Shown here piece by piece: positions 51,538 through 58,886 of a stretch of 64,000 bases of DNA (position 1 is its first letter; each line of letters opens with the position of its first letter). Source of the stretch: Streptomyces sp. Act143 (lineage in GTDB: Bacteria > Actinomycetota > Actinomycetes > Streptomycetales > Streptomycetaceae); the NCBI RefSeq assembly GCF_003143935.1, contig NZ_QFRX01000001.1:1746071-1810070 (forward strand), read 5' to 3'. The notes under the pieces were generated by a model. It saw only the letters and a program-made list of their open reading frames with translations, did no database searches and was not told the DNA's origin. The position numbers and the translations under genes were made by a program.

Positions 51538-51609
51538 TCCGGACGGCCGGATTCGAACCGGCGTGATCGCCTGAGCAAGGCGGTGCGCCTGCCTCTGCGC
51601 TACGCCCGG
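51538..51609 (-). tRNA. class I tRNA with anticodon GCT (Ser) but short variable loop
   Basis: Folding the minus strand from 51609: acceptor CCGGGCG against CGTCCGG, seven pairs (one G-T); D-arm GCGC-AGAGGCAG-GCGC perfect; anticodon arm CCGCC-TTGCTCA-GGCGA (four pairs, terminal C-A mismatch) with anticodon GCT; variable loop only 4 nt; T-arm GCCGG-TTCGAAT-CCGGC perfect. Genuine serine tRNAs are class II with a long variable arm that seryl-tRNA synthetase needs, so normal serylation is doubtful. It lies 11 nt upstream of the Asp-like tRNA on the same transcript. Starts with C1-G72, which is uncommon. Confidence 0.78.
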
Positions 51610-51622
51610 ACCGCGCTCCCGG

Positions 51623-51628
51623 ATCTTA
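51623..51628 (-). promoter_or_regulatory. -10 box TAAGAT for the tRNA-tRNA-SDR-LRR transcript
   Basis: On the minus strand TAAGAT (51628-51623) lies 13 nt before the first tRNA-like gene, the right distance for a start at or just ahead of the tRNA 5' end. A matching -35 is weak (GCGACC region around 51647-51652). The 97 bp to the next gene on the right serve both directions. Confidence 0.45.
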
Positions 51629-51707
51629 GCCGCACCCCGATCGGCCGGTCGCACGGATTTACGGGACGCGCTCGCGGTGCAACGGTGCCCGCAGGGGGTG
51701 ACACACC

Positions 51708-54179
51708 ATGGCCCAGACCCATGAGTGGATGTTCTACGAGGTCATGTGGCGCGGCTGGGCGGGTCGGGACCGGGTCCCGTATCCGGTGCCCTGGTGGGCG
51801 CAGCAGGCCTTCCGCCGCTGGAGCGACGACTTCGACTCCGGCACGTACGACTCGAAGGAGGCGGCCTTCGCCTCCAACGCCCTGTACCGGTACTGGCACA
51901 TGGTCGGGGTGAAGGACCATCGTCAGGAGTCACTGATCGGGCAGGCGGGCGAGATCGAGCCCGTCTACGACAAGTACAGCCTCTGCTTCTTCCTGCACGA
52001 CCCCGCGACGGGCGCCCTGCGGCTGCCCCATCTCCCGCACGGCGGAAGGGTGGAGCAGCGGATGGAGGCACCGCATCTGCCGGTGGTGCTGACGACGTTC
52101 CGCACGCCGGACGACGTCGAGTTCGTGCAGCGCACCTTCGCGACGACGGTCGGCGCGAGCCAACGGGACCTGGTGGTCACGCGGGTGACCGTGGGCAGCC
52201 CCACGGGCCGGCCGCGCGAGGGGCTGCTGTGCGCGGCCGTGCTGCCGGCCGGACCGAGCGGCTTCCAGCGGCACGACCGCAACGGTCGCCAGATCACCGA
52301 CCGGCGGCTGACGTATCTGCGTCATCTGCCGGACGAACAGCGGGTGGAGACCAACTCGGGCTGGGGCCCGGTCTTCGACACCGCGCCCGAGCAGTACGGG
52401 GTCTACGGCAACACGGACTTCTCGCTCGATCCGGACAGCTACCTCACCCACAGCCCGTTCCACGACCTGGTCGTCGGCGGCAAGCTGAACGGCGCCCTGG
52501 AGGCGCAGGACCAGGTCGCGGGGCTGTGCAGCGCGGTGTTCGCCTGGCCGTTCCGGGTGGCGGAGAGCGAGGTCTTCGAGATCGACGTACGGCTGCCCGT
52601 CGACCTGTTCAGCGGCGCGGCCGACCTCGTGGAGCTGCGCGGCACGCCGTCCGTCGAACTGGAGGCCGCCAACCGGGACTTCTGGACGGCGAAGATCCTC
52701 GGGCAGGGTGTGCAGCCGGGCCTGCCGCGCCCGGTGGCCCATCTCACCGACCTGTTCCGGCAGGCACGCACACAGCTGCTCGTCCTCTCCGACCACGGCG
52801 AGATCCACCCGGGCCCCACGGTCTACGACTCGTTCTGGATCAGGGACTCCTCCGTGGAGGCGACGGCCTGTTCGCTGGTGGGTGACTCCGCCCTGGCCGA
52901 ACGGCAGTTGAGCACGCACTACCCCCTGAAGTTCAACCTGGGGACGGGCCGGATCGGGCCCTGTGCCGAGTACGGCTTCTACGGCGGCCCGCACGAGAAG
53001 GACGACCGCGAGTGGGACAGCAACGGTCAAGCACTGTGGGCGATCGGCCGGTTCGACCGTACCAGCGGCCGACAGGCCGCTTTCGGCGCGAAATTGTACG
53101 TCCCCTACGTGCGGGACGCGGCCCGTTGGCTGCGTGACAACCGCGATCCGTACGGTCTGCTGCACAGCGGCTGGAGCGCCGAACACCTCGGCGAGCGCGA
53201 CAAGCCGCACTACTGGGACGACTTCTGGGCGCTGGCCGGACTCTACGAGGCCGCCCGCCTCGCCGAACGCATCGGGGCACCGGAGGCCGGCGAACTGTGG
53301 GGCGTTTTCGACGACATGAAGCGCGCCACGGCGGACTCGATCCGCTGGGTGCTGGGCGAGCAGCGGGCGCGCGGCGCCTGGGAGACGTACATCCCGACGG
53401 GACCGGGCGACGTGGGACGCCTGGACTCGACGATGATCGGGGCCGCCGCCTACTTCCACCCGCTGCGCCTGCACATGGGCAGCAAACTCGGTGACGACAT
53501 CGACCGCGCCGCCCGCTGGACGCTCGACACCATGTACGCGCGCTTCGTCACCGGCGGATTCCGGCACGAGGCCGCCTGGCAGGCGTACGGGCCGTACCTG
53601 ACCATGCAGTTGGCGCACGCCTACCTGCTCGCCGGGGACCCGGCGCGCATGGACGCGCTGCTCGGCTGGACGGTCGCGGCGGGCTTCCCGAGCGTGGCGG
53701 AGCGCGCGGTGGCGCTGGGCGCGTGGAACGAGCAGCACGCGTTCCCGATCGCGTCCGACTTCCGCGAAACACCGTACGGACGCTGGTACATGGGCGACAT
53801 GCCGCACGGCTGGGCGGCGGCCGAGTATCTGCTGCTGATCCGCGACATCCTCTTCTTCGAGGCCGACGAGGACCGCGATCCGCACCTCTACATCGCTCCG
53901 GGGGTACGGCCGCACTGGGTGCCCGGGGGTGAGCCGGTCACGGTGGACGCGGCGCCGACGCTCTTCGGGGCGCCCTTCGGCTACCGGCTCGCGCACGATC
54001 CGGCGGAGCGGAAGGTGACCGTGGACATCACGCAGGCGCCGGAGGGGGTGCGGTTCGTCCATCCGTGCCGGTTCGGCGAGGTGCGGTCGGCGGAGGCGGA
54101 CGGGCACGAGGTCGGCTGGACCGGCCAGGACGTGCGGGTACCGGCGGGGACGCGGCGCTTCAGCGTCACGTACGCGTGA
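51708..54179 (+). CDS. large six-hairpin glycosidase-like cytoplasmic protein
   Basis: An 823-residue protein without a signal peptide. The N-terminal ~330 residues are beta-rich. The region from ~355 to ~690 has the (alpha/alpha)6 glycosidase look: YDSFWIRDSSVEATACSLVGD, DREWDSNGQALWAIGRF, LLHSGWSAEHLGERDKPHYWDDFWALAGL and RHEAAWQAYGPYLTMQLAHAYLL. The paired Asp/Glu in WDSNGQ and HYWDD are candidate acid/base residues, as in MGH1-like/GH63-type enzymes. A C-terminal beta domain ends the protein. ATG at 51708 follows GGGGGTGA. I cannot name the sugar. It is next to, but probably independent of, the tRNA/vWA locus. Confidence 0.72.
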   Translation: MAQTHEWMFYEVMWRGWAGRDRVPYPVPWWAQQAFRRWSDDFDSGTYDSKEAAFASNALYRYWHMVGVKDHRQESLIGQAGEIEPVYDKYSLCFFLHDPATGALRLPHLPHGGRVEQRMEAPHLPVVLTTFRTPDDVEFVQRTFATTVGASQRDLVVTRVTVGSPTGRPREGLLCAAVLPAGPSGFQRHDRNGRQITDRRLTYLRHLPDEQRVETNSGWGPVFDTAPEQYGVYGNTDFSLDPDSYLTHSPFHDLVVGGKLNGALEAQDQVAGLCSAVFAWPFRVAESEVFEIDVRLPVDLFSGAADLVELRGTPSVELEAANRDFWTAKILGQGVQPGLPRPVAHLTDLFRQARTQLLVLSDHGEIHPGPTVYDSFWIRDSSVEATACSLVGDSALAERQLSTHYPLKFNLGTGRIGPCAEYGFYGGPHEKDDREWDSNGQALWAIGRFDRTSGRQAAFGAKLYVPYVRDAARWLRDNRDPYGLLHSGWSAEHLGERDKPHYWDDFWALAGLYEAARLAERIGAPEAGELWGVFDDMKRATADSIRWVLGEQRARGAWETYIPTGPGDVGRLDSTMIGAAAYFHPLRLHMGSKLGDDIDRAARWTLDTMYARFVTGGFRHEAAWQAYGPYLTMQLAHAYLLAGDPARMDALLGWTVAAGFPSVAERAVALGAWNEQHAFPIASDFRETPYGRWYMGDMPHGWAAAEYLLLIRDILFFEADEDRDPHLYIAPGVRPHWVPGGEPVTVDAAPTLFGAPFGYRLAHDPAERKVTVDITQAPEGVRFVHPCRFGEVRSAEADGHEVGWTGQDVRVPAGTRRFSVTYA

Positions 54180-54295
54180 TCGGGGGCCCACACCTCGATC
54201 AACCGGACGTACGGGTGATAAAGGGCGAAGATTCGGTCAGCGGAACGTAGGGGTGAAGAGGGGCCACGCCTCGATCAGCGGGACGTACGCCTGAT
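54168..54295. repeat. imperfect ~39-bp repeats spanning two convergent gene ends
   Basis: ACGTACG-type cores recur at 54168, 54207, 54244 (degenerate) and 54283, with CCTCGATCA also shared between units around 54193 and 54269. The first unit contains the end of the glycosidase-like gene and the last contains the end of the whiB-like gene, so both 3' ends are part of the same repeat family. The whole convergent gap is made of it. Confidence 0.6.
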
Positions 54296-54520
54296 CGCCA
54301 GCCGTTCCTTCTCCGACAGGCCGCCCCAGACGCCGAAGCGTTCGTCGTTGTCGAGGGCGAACTCCAGACAGGCGGAGCGGATCGGGCACAGACCGCAGAT
54401 CCGCTTCGCCTCCCGCACGGAGCTGCCCGGCTCGGGGAAGAAGAAGTCCCCGCCGGTCTGCGCGCACAGCGCCTCGTCCTGCCACTCCAGGTCCGGTGGC
54501 GTGATCGTTTCGATGAGCAT
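54275..54520 (-). CDS. WhiB-family transcriptional regulator
   Basis: An 81-residue Wbl protein carrying an oxygen/NO-sensitive [4Fe-4S] cluster on four cysteines: C19 (EALCAQTG), C42, C45 and C51 (ICGLCPIRSACLEFAL). The family turn FGVWGGLS and the basic tail ERLAIRRTSR, which contacts DNA or the sigma factor HrdB, are present. Sequence around the cysteines is closer to the WhiB branch (ALCAQT, REAKRIC) than to WblE. The ATG at 54520 gives a typical length; the open frame to 54673 is not needed. Its target genes cannot be told from context. Convergent with the glycosidase-like gene through a repeat tract. Confidence 0.93.
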   Translation of the reverse strand: MLIETITPPDLEWQDEALCAQTGGDFFFPEPGSSVREAKRICGLCPIRSACLEFALDNDERFGVWGGLSEKERLAIRRTSR

Positions 54521-54718
54521 GTGCAGGATCGTGCCGGGCGGCGAAAAACGTTCGATCAACGCGGGATCAACGCCGCCGTTCAGGGCCTCCGGCCGCCCCG
54601 ATACTGCTCCGCCGGGCACCGTGACGCACGGCGGCGCGCGGTGTTGCGGGGCGATTGTCAGTGGGCGGTGCAAGACTCGGCAGTGCAGTCACACGTGACC
54701 CCTCGGAGGAGGGCAAGG

Positions 54719-55510
54719 ATGCTCACCACCCGTTATGTCACCGGCGCGCCGAACTGGATCGATCTCGGCACCCCCGACATCGACGGCGCCGCGGACTTCT
54801 ACGGCGCGCTCTTCGGCTGGCGCTTCGAACCCGGACCACCCGAGTCCGGCGGCTACGGCTTCTTCCGGTTGGACGGCAGGACGGCGGCCGGCGGTATGCA
54901 GACCACCGCGGCGGACGGCCCGCCCTCCTGGACGGTGTATTTCCAGGTCCCGGACGCGGACGCCACCGCGAAGGCGGCCGAGCAGGCGCACGGCAAGGTG
55001 CTGATGCAGCCCCTGGACGTGAGCGACCAGGGGCGTATGGCGATCCTCGCCGACAAGGCCGGTGTCCCGTTCGGTGTCTGGCAGCCCGGTCGGCTCAAGG
55101 GTCTCGACGTGACCCAGGAGCCCGGCTCGCTGTGCTGGATCGAGCTGTACACGGCGGACCAGCCGATGGCCGCGTGGTTCTACCACGCGGTGCTCGGCCT
55201 GGAGACGTACGGCGTCGACTTCCCGGGCGGCACGTACACGACGATCAACCCGGCCGGCACGTCCGAGGACGCCATGTTCGGCGGCATCATCCCCCTGGCC
55301 GAGGCCCCGATGGAGGCGGAGGGCACCCCCTACTGGCTGCCGTACTTCGAGGTCACGGACGTGGACGCGGTGGCGGCCAGGGCGGCGGAACTGAGCGGCC
55401 GGGTCCGGATGCCGGCCACGGACATCCCGGGGGTCGGCCGGGTGGCGCGGCTGGCGGATCCGTACGGGGCGCGGTTCGCGGTGATCAGGAGCGAGCCGAC
55501 GCAGGGCTGA
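54719..55510 (+). CDS. two-domain VOC (glyoxalase/bleomycin-resistance) family protein
   Basis: A 263-residue protein made of two vicinal-oxygen-chelate domains: residues ~8-125 (NWIDLGTPDIDGAADFYGALFGW) and ~138-258 (CWIELYTADQPMAAWFYHAVLGLETY). The metal ligands usual in glyoxalases are not all conserved (Asp/Tyr in place of His/Glu), so this may be a hydroxylase-like or antibiotic-binding member. The ATG at 54719 follows GGAGGAGGGCAAGG. It is divergent from the whiB-like gene and convergent with the LacI regulator gene (31 bp gap). Confidence 0.85.
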   Translation: MLTTRYVTGAPNWIDLGTPDIDGAADFYGALFGWRFEPGPPESGGYGFFRLDGRTAAGGMQTTAADGPPSWTVYFQVPDADATAKAAEQAHGKVLMQPLDVSDQGRMAILADKAGVPFGVWQPGRLKGLDVTQEPGSLCWIELYTADQPMAAWFYHAVLGLETYGVDFPGGTYTTINPAGTSEDAMFGGIIPLAEAPMEAEGTPYWLPYFEVTDVDAVAARAAELSGRVRMPATDIPGVGRVARLADPYGARFAVIRSEPTQG

Positions 55511-55541
55511 CCCGGCGGCGCGGGCACCGGCGCGAGTTCCA

Positions 55542-56555
55542 CTAGGCGGAGGCCCGCCGCACCAAGGTCGTCGGCAGCACCACCCCGGACGCCGGGTCCC
55601 CGGCGCCCTTCAGCAGCAGGCGGGCCATCAACCGGCCCATCTCCTCGATGTCCTGACGGATCGTCGTGAGCGGTGGGTCGGTCTGCTCCGCGATCGGCAG
55701 CATGTCGTCGAAGCCGATGACGGCCACGTCGTCGGGGACGCGTCGCCCGTGCTCGCGCAGGACGCGCAGGGCGCCGGACGCGGTGAGGTCGTTCGCGGCG
55801 AACACGGCGTCGACGTCCGGGCAGCGGTCGAGGAGTTCGCGCATGGCGCGCTCCCCGCCGGCCGGTGTGAAGTCGCCCTCGACGACGAGCCGGGGGTCGG
55901 CATTCCCCATGACGTCCCGGAACCCCTCCAAGCGGTCCACCGCCGACGTCTGGTCGAGCGCGCCGGCGATGTGCGCGATACGGCTGCGGCCGAGGCCGAC
56001 GAGATGCCGTACGGCCTCGCGGGCGCCGCCCCGGTTGTCGCTGTCGACGTAGACGAGGTCGTCCCCCGTCCCGTCGCTCCAGCCGGGGCGCCCGCCGAAC
56101 ACGGTCGGGATGCCCGCCCGGCGGATCAGACCGGGCAGCGGGTCGTCGAGGTGGAGGGAGAAGACGAGCGCCCCGTCGACATGCCCGCCGGCGAGATAGC
56201 GGCCGACCCGGGCATGGTCGTCCCGCCCCTCGGTGAGCAGCAGTACGAGCTGGTTGTCGTGGGCCGTCAGCTCCTTGCTGATGCCCCGGAGCTGCAACGC
56301 GAAGAACGGGTCGGCGAAGACCCGGGTCTCCGGTTCGGCGACGACGACGGCGATGGCGTCGTGGCGTCGGGTCACCAGGCTGCGGGCGGCCTGGTTCGGG
56401 ACGTACCCCAGTTCCTCCACGGCCCGCCGCACCCGCTCCACGAGCGGCTCCCGGACCCCGTCCCCGCCGTTGACCACCCGGGACACGGTGGCCCGCGAGA
56501 CCCCGGCCCGCGCGGCCACGGCCTCCAGGGTGGGACGCGGCACTGTCTCGCTCAC
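55542..56555 (-). CDS. LacI-family transcriptional regulator
   Basis: A 337-residue repressor. The N-terminal HTH and hinge read TLEAVAARAGVSRATVSRVVN and then ELGYVPNQAARSLVTRR, standard for LacI/PurR. The rest is a periplasmic-binding-protein-like sugar-sensor (VFAANDLTASGALRVLREHG). GTG at 56555 follows GAGGAGGGA. A perfect GAGAGCGCTCTC palindrome lies 57 nt upstream of the start and is the likely autoregulatory site. No carbohydrate transport genes adjoin; the nearest possible targets are the glycosidase-like gene or the secreted sugar enzymes a few kb away. Confidence 0.93.
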   Translation of the reverse strand: MSETVPRPTLEAVAARAGVSRATVSRVVNGGDGVREPLVERVRRAVEELGYVPNQAARSLVTRRHDAIAVVVAEPETRVFADPFFALQLRGISKELTAHDNQLVLLLTEGRDDHARVGRYLAGGHVDGALVFSLHLDDPLPGLIRRAGIPTVFGGRPGWSDGTGDDLVYVDSDNRGGAREAVRHLVGLGRSRIAHIAGALDQTSAVDRLEGFRDVMGNADPRLVVEGDFTPAGGERAMRELLDRCPDVDAVFAANDLTASGALRVLREHGRRVPDDVAVIGFDDMLPIAEQTDPPLTTIRQDIEEMGRLMARLLLKGAGDPASGVVLPTTLVRRASA

Positions 56556-56611
56556 TTCGGGTCCCTCCTCGTGGTTGCGGCCCAGGATAGCCCTGGTCGA
56601 GGCGGGGGGGT

Positions 56612-56623
56612 GAGAGCGCTCTC
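56612..56623. promoter_or_regulatory. LacI-type operator GAGAGCGCTCTC
   Basis: A perfect 12-bp palindrome with the central CG expected of LacI-family sites; Streptomyces repressors such as CebR use closely similar GGGAGCGCTCCC-type sequences. It lies 57 nt upstream of the lacI-like GTG, in the promoter region. Confidence 0.7.
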
Positions 56624-56760
56624 GGGGGCGGAGGCGTGGTCGCTCGCCCGGCCCGTACGATGCGCCGGTCGCCGGCGTCGAGGACGGCCGGGCGTACGAG
56701 ATCCGCTCGCCGCGGGTACGGCCCGTTCACCGAGTGGACCGTGTGCGGCACCAGCTGATC

Positions 56761-57702
56761 TCACCCCAGCAGATCGACCTCGCGCCCCACTCCCCTGCGC
56801 CGCGCCTCCCCGTACGCCACCCACGCGACCGCCAGGTCCTGCCAAGGAAGTCCCACCGGGGTGTAGACGGTGCGGTCGTCGGCTCCGGCCCATCCCGGAT
56901 GCTCGCCCCGCAGCACCTCCCCGAGCGTCGCGTCGGCGGCAAGGCCGGTGCCCGCCAACGCTCCCATGGTGCGCGCGAGTTCGTGATCGTCGACGATCAC
57001 CACCGCGTCCTCCAGCAGATCGGCACCCAGCTCCCTCTTGCCCGGCTCGTCCGCGCCGAGGCTGATGAGGCTCTGTCCGGCCCGCGTCTCCGCGAGGTGC
57101 AGCAGCGGCTCGCGTGACCACGTGGCCAGCAGGACGGTGTCGGCGAGCGCCGCCACCTCCGGCGCCGAGCCCACCACCCGCCCGCCATGGCGCGCCGCGA
57201 ACGCCTCGGCCCGTCCGCCGTCCGTGTCGTGGACCACCACCTCGCCGAACGGCCGCAGGACCGCCAGACCTCTGAGGGTCGACTCGGCCTGCGCGCCCGC
57301 CCCGACCACCCCCACCACGGAGTCCGGACCGAAGTGCGGGCCCGCGAGCGCATGCGTACCGATGGCTGCCGCCAACCCTGTGCGCCACGCGGTCACCGTC
57401 GCCGAGTCCAGCAGCGCCAGCAACTCGCCGTCCCGTCCGCTGTGGAGGCAGATCACGCCGCGCAGCGCGGGTCGCGCGCCCGGGAACTTGGCGTTCACCT
57501 TCACCGTGTACGCCTCGATGCCCGGCAGCAGCCCGGGGATGAGGGCCGTGGCCGTGCCGGGGAACGGGAGCTCCGTCCGTACCCGCTGCCCGGCCACCGG
57601 CACCTCGGCCGCCGGTGTGCGGAAGCCCTCGCTCAGGGCGGCGAGACAGGCCCCCGGGTCCAGTACGGCTTCCAGGTCAGTGCGCGTGAGAAGAAGGGTC
57701 AC
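56761..57702 (-). CDS. ornithine cyclodeaminase / mu-crystallin family protein
   Basis: A 313-residue NAD(P)-dependent protein. The N-terminal dimerisation part includes VKVNAKFPGARPALRGVICLH, with the substrate Lys in YTVKVNAKFP, and the Rossmann part starts VVGVVGAGAQAESTLRGLAV. Family members include ornithine cyclodeaminase, alanine dehydrogenase and ketimine reductases; the Asp needed for ornithine cyclodeamination lies in a segment I cannot assign with confidence, so the reaction is open. GTG at 57702 gives the family start (MTLLLTRTDLEAVL). It lies 26 nt downstream of the small laccase gene and is probably co-transcribed with it. Confidence 0.85.
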   Translation of the reverse strand: MTLLLTRTDLEAVLDPGACLAALSEGFRTPAAEVPVAGQRVRTELPFPGTATALIPGLLPGIEAYTVKVNAKFPGARPALRGVICLHSGRDGELLALLDSATVTAWRTGLAAAIGTHALAGPHFGPDSVVGVVGAGAQAESTLRGLAVLRPFGEVVVHDTDGGRAEAFAARHGGRVVGSAPEVAALADTVLLATWSREPLLHLAETRAGQSLISLGADEPGKRELGADLLEDAVVIVDDHELARTMGALAGTGLAADATLGEVLRGEHPGWAGADDRTVYTPVGLPWQDLAVAWVAYGEARRRGVGREVDLLG

Positions 57703-57728
57703 GTGTCCATGATCCGCCAACCGGTGGA

Positions 57729-58778
<1,050 letters not shown>

Positions 58779-58800
58779 TTATCCACACTCAGGACAAAGT

Positions 58801-58852
58801 TGACCCCAACTCGGTCATAGGTATTGGCGAGTTGCGCAAAGGGGTCTAGCTT
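58801..58852 (+). promoter_or_regulatory. promoter TTGGCG-17-TAGCTT with upstream TGACC/GGTCA dyad
   Basis: TTGGCG (58824-58829) and TAGCTT (58847-58852) are 17 nt apart, 34 nt before the ATG of the ThuA-PQQ gene. Just upstream TGACC (58801-58805) pairs with GGTCA (58813-58817) over 7 nt. The dyad sits in the divergent laccase/ThuA region and could serve both. Confidence 0.55.
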
Positions 58853-58886
58853 CCTTGGCGCTGTTGCTGTGGCCGAGGAGGTGCCC

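Noticed and set aside
44688..51612. Integrated mobile element at a tRNA attachment site
   Set aside because: tRNA genes flank the block, but no integrase, direct attachment repeats or change in base composition was seen.
51708..54179. Inclusion of the glycosidase-like gene in the tRNA/vWA locus
   Set aside because: It is divergent, separated by a promoter region, and its sugar-enzyme fold shows no link to the neighbouring proteins.
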